NCBI GenBank assembly: GCA_907165275.2
Contig: OU015654.1
Span: 5,535,501 to 5,599,500, forward strand
DNA: 64,000 nt
Direction: 5' to 3'
Source of the DNA: Zygaena filipendulae
Taxonomy: Eukaryota; Arthropoda; Insecta; Lepidoptera; Zygaenidae
A model generated the notes under the pieces. It saw nothing but the letters and a program-made list of their open reading frames with translations. It did no database searches and was not told the DNA's origin. Every line of letters begins with the position of its first letter. The stretch's first letter is position 1. Shown here in pieces: positions 46,301-61,300 of the stretch. Both the position numbers and the translations under genes were made by a program.

Positions 46301-49300
46301 AAGTATAGATTTTTAAAACAAAACTGCCGCAATCAGAGACGTTCAGTAAAATAATGTTAATTGACATTTAATAAGATGTAACTTAATTAGTTAAATGACC
46401 ATTAACATTAATTTATTAAACTCGTCTGATTGCGGCAATTTTGTTTTAAAAATCTATACTTAACTAAGTAATCATTAAAGTCGACTCTGAGTGCGGCAGC
46501 AAATCACAGAAATACGGCGAAGCCTGATCACTTGACACGTGACTTTTTGAATGATATAAAGTTATGTCGGAGAATTATAATGAATACTTTTTATTTACCC
46601 TATTTTACATAATCTACGATTCATTTGTTTTATATGTCCGAAGATATGAATTTTTATAGAGGTTGCAAGCACATATAATAGCAAATAATTATAAAACAGA
46701 AAGTATTAAACTTTTTGTTTTATAATTATTTTCTCTTCTTGTGGTGCTCAATAAAGTGATTTTTATTCATTTCATTCATTCATTCAGGCATATAGGATTA
46801 CAATTTAGGTCTATAATAGCCATCCTTATGAAGATCTTAAACAACCAAATGACAACAATGATGGTGCGTATGTACTATGTCGCGACTCGCGTGTAAGTGT
46901 CAAGGGCGCTCACCTTGGCGAAGGCGGAGACGTGGCCGAGCGCCTCCGCGTACGTCTTCCTGACGGCCGCGTTCCTGTCGAGCGCGCCGGCGAGCAGGCC
47001 GGCGGCCAGGCGCGGCGCCAGCGGCTCGAGCCGCGCGCGCAGGTGGTGCGCCGCCAGCGTCACGAAGTGCGCGCACGCCACCTTCGCGCCCAGCTGCGGC
47101 GACTTCATCAGCTCCAGGACGCGCGGCAGCATCTCGCGCATCGCGTCCACGTCCACGTGCGGCATGCACTGCACAGAACAGATAAATAACAGATAAAAGG
47201 GACGGGACACCAACTTAGTTTAGTGTGAAAACAAATGAAACCAGTGTCGCCGGCTGATTTACGCACACTAAACTATTCATCACGCACTAAAACATTCATA
47301 AACGTAAAGAAATGTATTAAACATAACCATATGTTTTTAATGAGTCACTTTTTAAAATTTACAGTTTTGGGACTATTGTGGTAAATATACTTGGGATGGC
47401 AGCAAAAGAAGTTTTGGGCAAGTTAGACCATTTGCGCTACGCACTAAAACATTCATAAACGTAAAGAAATGTATTGAACATAACTATATGTTTTTACTGA
47501 GTCACTTTATAAAATTCACAGTTTTGGGATTATTGTGGTAAATATACTTGGGATGGCAGCAAAAGAAGTTTTAGGCAAGTTAGAGCATTTTCTCTAACTT
47601 CCTTTACAACGGTGGTACGTCTGCCCCGCCTACATGTCCTCTCAAGTTAATTTATTTGCTCTGTGGGTGGGCAGTGGTGAACTGGTGACGTCGCATCGCG
47701 GTATCGCGGTCGCAGCACGGCACCTTGACGACGGTGTCGGTGGTGTAGTGGTGGCGCGCGGCGTGGGCGCGCAGGTCGTCGAGCGCGTCGCGCGTGCCCG
47801 CGTCGCTGGCGAGCGCCGCGCTCAGGTACGACAGCTTGGCGGGCTCGAGCTCGCCGGCCGCGCCCAGCAGCGCCGGCACCAGCCGCGCCAGGAACGGCGC
47901 CAGCGACGCGCCCGCCGCGCCCACCAGCTTCGACACCGTCTGCAGACTGACGTACACACCACGCCGCCGCCGCCGACAGGAACGCATTATTATTATCTTC
48001 TATACTAATTACTAATATTGTCATAATGAGCTTAAGTTTGTGCGTTTGTGACGTTGTAGGGGGTAATCTCTGGATCTACGGAACCGATTTTGATGACTCT
48101 TTCACTTATAGGAAGCTACGGTAGTCCCGAATGACATAGGTACCTACTTTTTATCTCAAAATTCGCACGGGGACTCCGAAATTACCATGGGTGAAACCGC
48201 GGAGGACAGCTAGTTTATTATAATAATAGGCATGTTTCCGGGGTATGGAAATCAAAATTCTATTCAGTCCGCCATTTAGATAATAAAAAATATTTTTATT
48301 TATACATAACGGAGTAAAAACTAAAATTTAGTCAACTAGCTTATTATTTTTTTTTACATGGATACTTTTTTTATTAATACCATACCTGCTTCACCTAACT
48401 AGTGCTAATGGAAGATTGCTGGCACTTAATATGGCATTGGTATACTCACTTACTCAGTTTAAGTGCCACCTAGTATTCAAACACTTATACGTAACTATGC
48501 TACACTAACGATCTCACCTGACACTCCTTACTTCCTTCACGACGTTGGTGATGCCGTTGTCGAGGAGCACGGGCAGTATCGCCGACACCACCTCCTTGCC
48601 GTCCTTGCCCTGGCTCACATCAGACGCGCGGATGCACAGCTACCAATATAACAAAAATTAAGGTCTCTATTATTTTGTAAGGTATTTATCTATAGGCCTA
48701 TGTTGCCTGATAACAAAACAATAAATAAATTACCATTTCTTTACAGTTTTTACCACACATTTTAATGGTCAAAACTTATTTTGCACACTTATCTATATAT
48801 ACTAATTTTATAAAGAGCTAAAGTTTGTGGGTTTGTGAATTGTGAGTTTGTGACGTTGTAGGAGGTGATCTCTGGATCTGCTGAACCGATTTTCAAAATT
48901 TTTTCACTTATAGGAAGCTACGGTAGTCCTGAGTAACATATTATGATATTTTTTATCGCGAAATTCCCACGGTAATTCCTAAATTACCGCGTGTGAAACC
49001 GCAGCTACAGGCAGGGACAGCTAAGTTCTATTATTTTGGCATGTGATGCGTTTCAGCGCCTCGTCACCTTGGACAGCACGTTGGCGGTGGCGGTGGCGGC
49101 CTGGCGCGTGCCCTCGTGCACGTCGTCCATCACGCGGAACAGCTGCGACCACAGCGCGGGCAGCTGCGCCAGCGTGTCGTGCACGCTCTGCACCGCTCTG
49201 ACAACACACACGGCATCGGCGTGACAGCGTTCCAACACACGCACAATAGACGCTCACACGTCGAGTTGCGGAAACCAACCCGCCAACAAATACACTATTG

Positions 49301-52300
49301 GTTTAGTGGTACAATGATCGCTACGCAGGGTGTCGCGGGTTCGATCCCCACATCGGGGTAAACATTTATGAGATGAATGGAAAAGGTCTTAATCCGGTTT
49401 TTTAATATATATAAGTATGTATGTACAAAAAGTATATAAATATCCTATAAGTCATCACTCGTCTGGTACTCATAGTACAAGCTCTGCTTAGTTTGAGATC
49501 AGTTGGGGCAGTTGTGATAATGCCCTAGCGTTATTATTATCTACCTGCGTCCGCAAAGGTTCCTCATACAAAGAGTTCCTGCAGGAATTTCGAAACTAAC
49601 GCCGGATCGTATACGGAATATGAGGTACATATTATATTATGTACCATGTAAGTATACCACGTTTTCTCGGTTTCCACGACACAAATTTAATATGATTAGT
49701 GCGGGATCAAATAAATCTGTGTGGTGTGAAGTACTTATTATATTATTTTAGTCATAAGGAACATGTTTACACTGGCTAACAGTTAGCACCTCATTATTAG
49801 CAAAACTATTTGACGATTTTAGTTACAATGTAGAGGATAATCACAATTAATTTTATTTAAACAATTAATACATAGTTACGCGACGCGACGTCGGCTTTTT
49901 ACAAACATCGGAACTGCTGAAAATTAAATCAAAATGTTTACCTCAACAAATCAGCCAAAGCATTACAGCAAGACATTCGAACTCGCCACTGGCCCGACGT
50001 CAAGTTCACTACTAAATCGTCCAGTATCTCTTTGTGATACTTTTGCACCTGAAAGTTATCAAAAAATTACTTATGGTTAAAAATACTCAAAATAAAAGGA
50101 TTTTAAGACCCTATCTTTAAGCCTGTATGCAATTATTATTTTACAGTGTTGCATCGAAATTCAAGCTATCGTTGTATGCTATCTAGGACGAGGATTAGAT
50201 TGTGATAGGCCCACCGATATAATAAGAAAGGGGGTCCTAAACCACGAGCACTAAAACTATCAGCGATAAATTGTATTAGCGATTACTTTAACAACAACAA
50301 ACTAAACCTGCATTTTTGTACGTAAGCAATGCTAAGCACTCACAGTTGCGTGCGTGTTGGGCACTAGCGCGTGCCAAATGTTCGCCATGGAGGTCTGTAT
50401 GCGCGGCGTGGGGTCGAACCGGTAGCGGAACAGGCGCGGCACTATCTTGGGCAGGTGCTCGGCCAGCTGCGCGCCCGCCTGCAGCGCTATCGAGTGGAAC
50501 CCGAACGCGGCGCCTACACGGAGAGATACCAATCACACCGAAGAGCCGAAAGTGTTTTAGCGGCAAGATATCAATGACCATCAATGCAATATGCAAACTA
50601 CAGAAGAGTTTACTGACCAAATATGGTGCCGTACCGAACATCACTAGCAGATATACTGGTGATCGATCTCCGGTGGGGAACTTTCGGTCGCGAACTTTAC
50701 CGAAAAACCCGCTATTTTTCTCTCAGTGTAGCCAACACACAATAAGCACCACATGGATATGAGTTTAACTCATGCGTTGCAATTGCGTCTCCCGCAGATA
50801 CAAATTCGTTCAAAACCATATTTGTTTGGGTCAGATGTCATTTTGATGCTGGTTAAAAAATATTTTGGTATAAACGAGGGGGAGAGGTGGGAATGTCCAC
50901 ATCGATATATTATGTATGTAGTTGTTGATTAAAATTTTCGAATATTTTAGATTATGGTCCGCACTCCTTGTGAATAATATGCTATTTGATACGTCTCACT
51001 TACGTCGTTTTTCTCTCGGAGATCAATATTATTTAAATCTTGATTCCGGAACCGCCTAAAAAATGTAAGTTCGTTGAAACTCTTGATGTTAGTAATAAGG
51101 TTGGACCTAGTGGGATCAGTTCAACCGGCTCCTGCACTCACTCCCTGATTGTTTATAATATGAAGTGTGAACTTACCTTTTTTAGAATTCCATATAGAGT
51201 CGTGGTGTGCAAGATGCATAAACTTGTACAGCAAGTCTGGTTGATTTAAGTCAGATGCTAATGAGCAGAGCTCTTTGTATGTCGACAGGTTGCCACTGTT
51301 AAAAAATATTGAGATTTTTACATCCATACATTTCTTGTGATGACCACTAAAGTACTATGGAGAAGTGACTAGGCGTAGGTCATGTTTTTGGAATATGTAG
51401 TGCCCGTAGATGGAAAGTTAAATAGGGATTAGGGATAAAAATGTTCAATGAAAGGACGTCGTTGTACTGAACGTACCAAATGCTCGTCAGAAAAATGGAC
51501 ATTAAGGGAATAGATATTCAGGGGAATGGACATTCATAGAAATGAACATTCACAGGAGTAGTCATTCGAGAAATGTACGTACAGAAAATGGACGTTCTAA
51601 GAAGAACGTCTGCAAAAAAATTTAAATTATTTAAACTAATTTTGTTATTCATTAGTCACATACCCAGTGGGTGACTTCCCGAGCTGCCCCTCTTCGAATA
51701 TCTCCGTGGACTCGGTGACCTGCGCGACGGCCCGCTTGCCGCTGGTCAGCTGGTCGATGATCTGCGCCACCAGCGCCTGCTTCTGACCCTCGCCAGAGTT
51801 CTGGTACACCAGGCTCAGGCCTTTACTCGCAACATCTTGAACTATTTCTGTATGTCAGATATTGAAAAATTAAGTTATCTGTACTTTTCGAACACATTGA
51901 AATTTGATTGGTTATGTGGTTTTCTGACGGAGCCTCGCTTTGATTAAGGTGAGTAGGTAATGTAATTGTTAGAAACTTAGTGTTATCTATATTAATATTG
52001 TAAAGAGGAAAGATTTGATTTTTTGTTTGTTTGTTTGTTACGATTTAACTCAAAAACTACTGGAACGATTTCAAAAATTTTTCTCCATTAGAATGCTACA
52101 TTATCCCTGAGTAACATATTTGTTACCCGAAATTGCTGTGGGAACTCCGAAATTACCGCAGGTGAAACCGCGGGGGACAGCTAGTAATTAATAGAGATTT
52201 AATTGATCATCACTATTGTTGTTTCTGTGGTTATTCAACAGCCTATGAGCAGAACATAATACTGTAATAAATAAATGAATCGAAAATACGGGCCGGCAAG

Positions 52301-55300
52301 GTCAATTTGACAATCCTAACCTCAGAAGAATTGCTTTAGTTATTTTTCTGAGGTCCTAACAAACCACTATACATATTATAGTGTTAATAGTCTTAAAGTA
52401 AAGTCACTGTGACATATGGACGGAATGGACAAAGTTATTAGAGTTCCATTTTTGCTACGGAACTATAAAAAGTGGTAGCCAGGTACTTTTTAATGTTTAA
52501 CTTACCACTGTTCTCCGACAAAAAGTCCATGAACATGTTCTGTAGGAGCTGCAACTTATCCTTGATAGGCCCTCGCTCCGGGCAGTTCTTCAGCAACGCT
52601 AGCAGCCAGATACTGGTCGCCTGGCAAATATACATTTATATTCAAAGCGGGATAACCCTTCATCATAATATTTCCCTGGAGTCTTTTATGAGTAATGCCA
52701 TACGAAAACATTTTAAAAGCTTCTATTTCATTCATTTGCGAAGTTTAAATTTAATTATAGTATTACATTATCTGTGGTTTTAGTGTGCGCATATTAATAA
52801 GTTTACTTAATATGTAAGTACTAAATTTTCTGACGGTTAAAATATTACGGCACTTATAACTTTAGAGTTCCAGTCAAAAACTAACGTCGAAGTTTTACCG
52901 AATAACTACAGGCCTCATACCACGAACTCTAAAACTAATTCAGACAAGGAGATAAGCTACAAATTATTGGATCGAGTTATTCTCTCAGAAGAAAATTGAT
53001 AAATTGTGTAAATTCTTTTTTAATACAGTTGCTCAAAAAGTGGCGTGTGGCAGGGACGTTTAGCGTTCGGGATGTGGGCTATTACATACTCGAGCTTTTT
53101 GTTTACCTTTCCCGAACTAGTGCGTTCTCTTTGCCAACTGTCAAAAATGGCGACACGACTTTGACACACTTTTTGCATTGCGAAACGTAGGTTTCGCATT
53201 ACTAATACGACTAGCGCCATCTCTTGATCACAGTTGGAACTTAGTTGAGTTTGTTGTGTTTTTGATATTTTATTAAATTGCTTAATTTTTTCGTAACTGT
53301 ATTAAAAATAGTTGTTCAGTACACGTGCGGAACCGTCATTGCAACTAGTTCCGACTGTCAACCCTCACCTTCGGCTGCGCCTCGGCTCGGGTAGACATTT
53401 GTCGGAACTCTTTGCAATGACAGGCTTTCCGCACTTATAATGAAATATACTATTTTCTACAATTCGTATTTACCTGTCTTGAATGTGGATGCGGTTCTCT
53501 GCCGATTTTGAACAATTCGTTAAGTAACCATTCCAACAACTGATCGCATTCCTTCTGCGCCTCGGGGTCTTTTATTTTTGCTTCACCCTGAAATCGTAAA
53601 TAAACTTTAGATATATCGACTAGAACCCAACTAGAAGAGATAATACATGAGCAACGATAACACATTATATAGCGTTATTAACCTCTTTAGGAAGTTCGGT
53701 CCATAGATCTCTATTTTCGTTGGAGTTTACTCCTTCCACACATAGAACTAATGACTCTCCAATTTGTAAATGAATCTCGAATTCTTTACTCTGAAAAGAG
53801 AGATTTATTTAGTTTTGCGACCAAACTAAAACCTGTTAATTCAAAAAGTATAACTTATATAACTTACATCTTTTGCCATTTGCAAGAATCCTTTAACAAC
53901 TTGCTTGGAAAGCGGAAACTTTTCACCGCAACATAACAAACCTAGCGTGTAGAGCGATTTCTCTTTGACTTTCGAGGGTAGTTTGGCGTTGCCTACTATA
54001 TTGAATAGTTTGCGGGCGATCGCAAACTTGCTAACTGTGTCATCGACCTCAACATCGGTGTCGGTTGTTCGGTTGATCTTGAAAGGATTATCACTTTGAA
54101 TAAGGGCTTCCTCTTTAGCCGTTGAAGTAGGTAAAGGCAAGCCGCTGCATCGCACTAACAAAGACACCGCAGAGCAGGACGTGCTAACCAGTATGGTCTG
54201 GGAGCTCGATAGGAAATTCGCTGAAATATAAATGACAAATGGTGCATTCAATTATGGAACTGAAAGTGTCGTTGAGCTTCATGCCTAGCCTCGCAGACAT
54301 CGTTAGATTTTGTACCTATTTCAACTTCGAATGGAATTTTTGAATAAAACTTATATCACTCTACTATGGTCTATGGCTAAGAAGACAAGGGTTCGATCGC
54401 CGGGTCGTAGGTACTTAGGGGTATATTCTTTTTTATCTATGTACGAAAATTATTACCCAAGCTTAGATGAAGGTAAACCTATCAAAGACATAATATTATA
54501 AGCGAAACCGTGTGTGAAGTTCACTAATGTACAATGATTGTGAGTCTGTGTGGTGGATATCGCCCACACGCTCTTAGCGTAAAGGACAGTGGAAACATGA
54601 AAAAAACTGTTTATGCTATGAAACAAATTCATAAAAAAATAATATTAACACCTTACAATTATAGATCAAATTACCTAAATTAAAACATACCTAGACACAA
54701 AATTCCCTCTTGATACGGCTCCCAATTGGCCGGACTGAAACCTTTGCCGCCGAACTTGCCTTTTTTGGACAGAGCAATACACCTCTCGCACATATGCGCG
54801 AACGCAGACATATAGCCGCACTGCGATTCTAGGTTCTTGTTGTTCTGACTTTGCGAGACGAATTCTTTTATCTCTTTGTCGAGGGCCGTCTTCTCGCTGA
54901 CGTTAACTGTGATGATGGCATATATAGTGGCGGCGACTTCTCTGATGTCCTCCTTCGTACTGTTAATGAACAAGTTCTTGAGGAACGGCAACAGGCTGGT
55001 GTATTTCGGTCCCATTTGCTTAGGCACACATCCCACGATGTCCAGGAAACATGTCAATGGCATCAGCTCTGAAAGTGGAATCACTATTTATTTAATGGGT
55101 TCATTTCGAAAAATTTTGAGGACAGCCCCTTTAGCCAATTTGACAGTCTACAATCGTTAACTCTTAGAAAGCTATGGAACAGAATTAGAACGATTTCGTC
55201 TAACCAAAAATTCAGTTTGGCGTGACCACATGACATAACGATTCCGGTCCTTAGTTTCCTAGGCGTTAATAATACAGATTGTCAACTTGGCTAAGGGGGC

Positions 55301-58300
55301 AGTACAGATATCGGTACATCATTGAACGAAGAAAACCATGAAAATCGCTCTTGATAAATATATATTGTTCATCTCAATACCTGGACTGGCGTTGAGAAGT
55401 GAGGTGATCATCGTGAGGTACTGCTTCAAAGCCTCGGTCTCGAGGAGGTGGTCGTTGAAGTACTTGGCGAGTAGCGGCGACGTGGCGTTGGGGTGGTTGG
55501 AGCAGTCCCTGAGCTCCGCCTCCCGGTTAAGGCACGTCCGCAGGTAACGCAGTATCTGGAAAAATGGCATTATTTGACGGCCGCATCAGAATAAACACAA
55601 CAATTTTAATACTCAAAGATCACTACTCCCCAAAATTTCGCTGGCGATATTTGCCAACTTAAGATCATAGCTTCACTCACTTCCTGATACGTTAACGGAT
55701 GGAATTGAAGCACTTGGTTGTTGACCACAAACCGGTGCTTGACGTTGGAGCCCTTCTTCCTCTTTTCCATTTGAGTCCAAATGTAATCGACCATATCTTT
55801 GAACTTAGGCACTTTGAATTCATTTTCTTGCGGGTTGTCCTTGGCTTTTCTCTCGGCGTCCGCGTCCAAGTGGACCACTTCCGTCTGTTTCCTGGACACG
55901 TTGCTCACCACTTCTTCTATCTCGCTGAGGCGAGACGTGCCGTACAGACATTTGAGCGCCTCAGTCGAGATCTCGTCCTGGCTGAAATAAAATAAAGTAT
56001 TTATAGCACCATCAAAAAAAATTATGCAAGGGGAAGTAGATGACCACATAGCGAGTACCGACAGACACTGGAGTTCTTGGAAATTAATAGGGATGCTTGG
56101 ACATTTATGACACAGCGCCATCTGGTCACAAACTAAGCAGAGTGGATTTGTTGCCACTAAAACTATGCGTCACCTGATACTTATTACTTATATACCTACT
56201 AGTTACAACAACCCACATTTCAAATCTTAATGTGGTCTTCGTCTATAACTGTGATGTCACTCAGCGCGTTGCCTTTGTGATAATTATATTTTATGCTATA
56301 GTACTGGTGTACATTATGTTGACGATCAATAAATAAATAAATAAATAAATAAAAGCATGCTTTGTCTAAAAATACCAGGAGTTCGACATAATATCTTCTA
56401 AACATAAAGCTATGTTTATTTGCTATTATTAATTACCTGTCTCCACTAGCCAGCAGCAGCAGATATCTCGAAGGTATATAGTCCTGAGGAAACACCGCGG
56501 CCGAATACCGCATTGCTATGTATCGGATCATAGACTCCTCACTATGAATGTAACTAAGAAGAAAATCACATTAACAAATTTAGAGATTTCTAATGTGTAA
56601 ACTAATAAACCTATTCATACCTTATCTTTGCATAAGAGCGTATATTTTTGGTGTGTAAAAGATCTATATTTCTATCTATCCATTCTGCTATACAACTGCA
56701 GTAACCAGTTAATACTAACGCAGCTTCGAGTGAAGTATAAAAACATTTGGAAATCGTAAGCTACAACGCCTATTTTTAACCGACTTCCCAAAAAGGAGGA
56801 GGTTCTCAATTCGACGCGTATGTTTTTTTTTTTTTATTAAGTTAAATCTATTCTTTTTTTCGAAGCCTTTGCAATATACTTTCTTTTATTAAGTTTTTTT
56901 TAGTTTATTAAATTCGCTTTTTAGTTTCTCAATTCCAAATGTTAAATCAAAGAAATTTTAACTTACTGGTCTAATAAGGCAAACAGTGCCAACGCTTGCG
57001 GCTCATCGAACGGACTCGACCGCGGCTCCTTGTTCTCCGAAACTTCGTCGACGTCCATTTTATCATCTTTCGCGGTACTTGAGCCCGCCGACAAATTTGT
57101 TTCCTTGGACTTGTTAACGGCTAAAATTAAAGTACTTCATTGGATTCTAATTTTTTAAGCTAATTTATGCTTTATATCGGACTAGTTAGGGTGCATTTTA
57201 CAAGTTTTTTGTGTCGAGCGAAAACTTTTAAGACATTTGTTTTTAATTCCAAGTCTTAGTTATTACCTTCGGGCTTGATCCTGTAAGCGATGGACATCTC
57301 GAGCAGAGCGTCTCTGAGCGCTGTCTTCATTTCCGGCGCCGCCTCTGGTATCTTTTTCACGAGTCCCTCAAGCAACGAGAACTGATTGTTTACAGTTTCT
57401 GGACACTTACTCGCTAATCTACCTGTCAAATGAAAATTTCATAAGCTGTGGCTGGCTTTTGAGCAGTGATTATACACCTTTTACTTTTTTACAAACCTAA
57501 GCACATGTATGCCTTGGGATGGTGTTCGGCGTGCTCGTCGGCCTGGACGAGCTTCAGCAGGCCTTGTAGGAACACTGTGGCCACTTTCTTCAATTGCGTT
57601 TGACAACCGCTGGAGTAGGTATCAAATAAGTCACATTACGTCCGAATTTAAGCTATACCACAACCTATCTAGTCCTAGTTATATGAATGCTAAAGATTTG
57701 ATTTTACCGTTTATTTAAAACCGAAAATGTTACTCCAATTATCATATTAAATTAATACTATACTTAAATAACAAAATATCCCTAATAATAAACTTTCAAA
57801 ATTACCTGTTTATGACATTCATCAAAAATTGTAATGCCATGTTTCGTAAACGAGAGTTCGTGTTCGGATCAAACAGAGACGAAAACACGACCTGGAAAAA
57901 GTTATTACATACTCAATAGACTTTTCAACAAATAACTATTACTCATAAAATATTTCGAGGTATAAGAACCACACTTGGTATGTAAAATAATACATAATAT
58001 TATGTTGTAAAGGACTAATTATGTGCATATTACTTTACCTGTACGCAATGAGGGAACATCAAGGCTGCTCCAGTGGCTTTGTTGAGATACTGTATCAATT
58101 TGAGGCGAAGTCTTGTGCAAGCTGGCACCTGTAACATTATATTCATAATAAAATTTTTAGGTAATAAATTGTAATAATTGTCAAATCATTACAGTATGTG
58201 TGAAATTTAAGTTACCTTTTTATCATCTGGGGGCACTTTGAGTCCTCCCCAAGTGCCTAAATATAAAGAGTACAGAGGAGCGACTACAGCTGGCGATGAC

Positions 58301-61300
58301 CAGTCTATGGAACTGAAAATCAATAGATTTTATTAACTTGTTGAAATTAAAATGAAACCTTATCAATAAAATCCACAGTGCAAATTCAACAAAGAGAATT
58401 ACTTTATTTCTACATTTTTTTTTTAATTATCAATTCAAATCCTGTTTCCATATTTTTACAAAAACATAAATAATATGTAAAATAAATTACACTAAAAATA
58501 TAAAACTATAGAGTAAACTACAGGCGACACTACCTGTTAACACGTATCAATGGACTGTTCGCGTAGTTGGCAACACTAAAACGTGAATCTGCAGCAGCGA
58601 CAATGAGCGGTAGGAGAGTGTCGTTCATGTTAAATACATCTTTACTTATGAAGTTCACTATGGACAGCTTCATCTAAAATGTATGTAAAAAAATAATGTT
58701 TTAGGAGTGCAACCTTTAAGAGTTAAGACAATGATATTACAATAAGTCACTTAATACAGACAAGACTGAAAATTATTAGTTTGTTTTGCCTTGCTGTTAT
58801 AGTTTTATGGTCTTACCTCTTCAAGCTGATTAGCATTCAACTGATGTTTGTCAACAATCCTTTTATACGTCTTCAAGCTCATGCCAGGTGGTACTTGGAA
58901 TTCACTCTCGCCTGAGTTAGGTAAAGCTCTATAATAATGATAATAAATTTGAGTACTAGAAACTTTGGTGGTCAAAAAAAAATTGGAAATCATCATTAAT
59001 CAACCGATATCACCACTGTGAATTTTTCTGTATTAAAATTATGGAATAAATATAAATAATAAATAATTTGAACTGTAAATAAATTGCAATAGGTATGTAG
59101 TATAGGAAAAGCTTTCATAAATTCGGTTTTTTGAGTTAATTTTTTTAAACTATTCATTAATAGTATTTCATTGTGTACCTGTAAGGCAGCAAAAGAATGT
59201 CAGTAGCAAATTTCAGTGTCAAAGAGGCCACCTTGGGCTTCTCCTTGAGGTTCAGATCTGATTCCTTAATGTCGCCTAGTAGGGGCATTACTAACATCAA
59301 TGTCCTATAAGAAAAACACAAAACTTATTATTCTTTTTCTTTGATTAATTATTATTTTACTGTGAATGATGAATGACAATAATATTATTTTACATAGTTT
59401 GTTTAGGCTTTACTGCCTTACCCATCTTGATGTCCTTGAGGTTTATTTTCAATAGCTTCCAATAAAGAAGGAGCAAGACTCAACTGTTGATCTTTAGGCA
59501 ATCTCGGAAAGCCCATGGATATGTAGATAATAGAGAAATTCTGCAATTCGAAAAAAATGTACTCGTTACTTTGATGTTCTTGTTGTTGGTACTAAAAAAA
59601 CTCATTTTTTAATTACATTAAATAAGTTTATTTACTAACGATCATAAAGCTATTGGCTTTGCTATCTTTGTAGAGTTGTAGCAGCGTCTGAACAGGAAGC
59701 TGCACATCGGTGCGACATTTGACCCTCTTATTTACATGCACCAGTAGCTCCATTACCTTGGTGCGAACCTTATAATTGGAGAAAGAAACATAGATCTGAC
59801 TTATAAGCAGTTTTATTATTACATTATATCACACCACATCACATATATTTTAGCAATTGGATTATTATTATTATTATTATTATGTGCTAATGAGTAATTA
59901 TTAAACTTATTATCATAATTGTCGCATACAACAAGGCATAAAATTGTTTGAGCATAAGCCAAAAACGAAAATGGAGTGAGTATTCAACAAAGACATAATA
60001 ATACTCTTTAAATACACTGGAAGAAGAATAGGAATTTGATAGATAGTGATATATCTTACAAGTGGTTACAATAAAGAACATATCAGGGAAAGAAATAGAT
60101 ACAAGAATAGCACACGCCTGGAAACAGTATTGGTCCATGAAAGAGATTATGAAAGACCCAAAAATGAGTACTACAGTAAAAGGAAAGCTATTCAACACGA
60201 GTATCCTCCCTATACTGACATATGGATGCCAGACGTGGGCCCTCACCAATGCTCAGCAAAATAAACTCCGAACATGTCAACGTAGCATGGAGAGAAGCAT
60301 GCTTAACAAGAAAATAATTGAAAAAACTCGACACACAACCATCAGGAAAACAACCAAAGTCCACGATGTGGTACTAAAAACAAGGACCTTAAAGTGGCGA
60401 TGGGCTGGTCACATGATACGAGGACAGGATAAATGGAGCAAGGTCATCAGCATGTGGTACCCTAGAGAGGGAAAGCGCAAGAAAGGACGCCAATTAAAGA
60501 GATGGAATGATGAAATAGGGATGATAGCAGGAAAAATTTGGACAAGGATAGCCCAAGATAAAATGAAATGGAAAAGGTTGGAGGAGGCCTTTGCCAAAGG
60601 GCACACAGAGGAATCTGTCTAAGGCTATAAATAAATAAATAAATAAAAGATATATCTTATTTAGAGCAAATATCATATTTTTTACCATTATATTTAATAA
60701 CACCAAATGCAATTAAATTATGCATAATATTTTTTATGTGGTCAACATGAAACAAAACTTAGCAAAAACATGCTGAATAAGAACTACTCTAGTTCCACAA
60801 TTCAATTTCATGTGTTTATGGCGATGCATATTTGATATTTCGCCAGGCTCCAGTGTTTCTTTTGTTGGTTTCTTTTTCAGACATTCCTCTAGTTTCCCAA
60901 ATATTATGACAAATTTTTTATACTTCCATCAAATATACTATTTCTTTTCAATTTTTTTGTTTGGGTTTATTAGTAGGTACCACAGACATAATACAGGTCC
61001 ATGGTAGGTACCTAGTGCCTGCAGTTTCAATAATGTAAGTTAAAGGATTCCTTTGAAAACTTGGTTTCAGGTAGAAAGTGATCATACACCATGAAATGAG
61101 AGTAACTATATCCAACATGAAATCCTATGAAATTCTTAATTAATTATTAATATTCCTGTGAAAACTGCATGAAAATCTATCCAATATTTAGTAGTGTAAA
61201 TAGACAGACAAAAAGAATTGTGTTCTTTTATCACCCTCTGTTAATTTCAACTGCTTTATTACATGTATAGATGATCATTAGTGTATCCCTGTTAGTGGCT

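Noticed and set aside
47634..48008. Arg/Ala-rich plus-strand ORF opposite ECPAS
   Set aside because: A shadow of a GC-rich ECPAS exon; no domain, and codon positions follow the minus strand.
49338..49348. tRNA gene
   Set aside because: A and B boxes are present but the cloverleaf is not, and the SINE body and (ATT)n tail follow.
50316..50762. 148-codon plus-strand ORF
   Set aside because: Antisense to ECPAS exon 50344-50513 and running into intron; no homology seen.
60062..60622. 186-codon ORF as a host gene
   Set aside because: Motifs and the (TAAA)n tail mark it as the end of an RTE endonuclease-reverse transcriptase.
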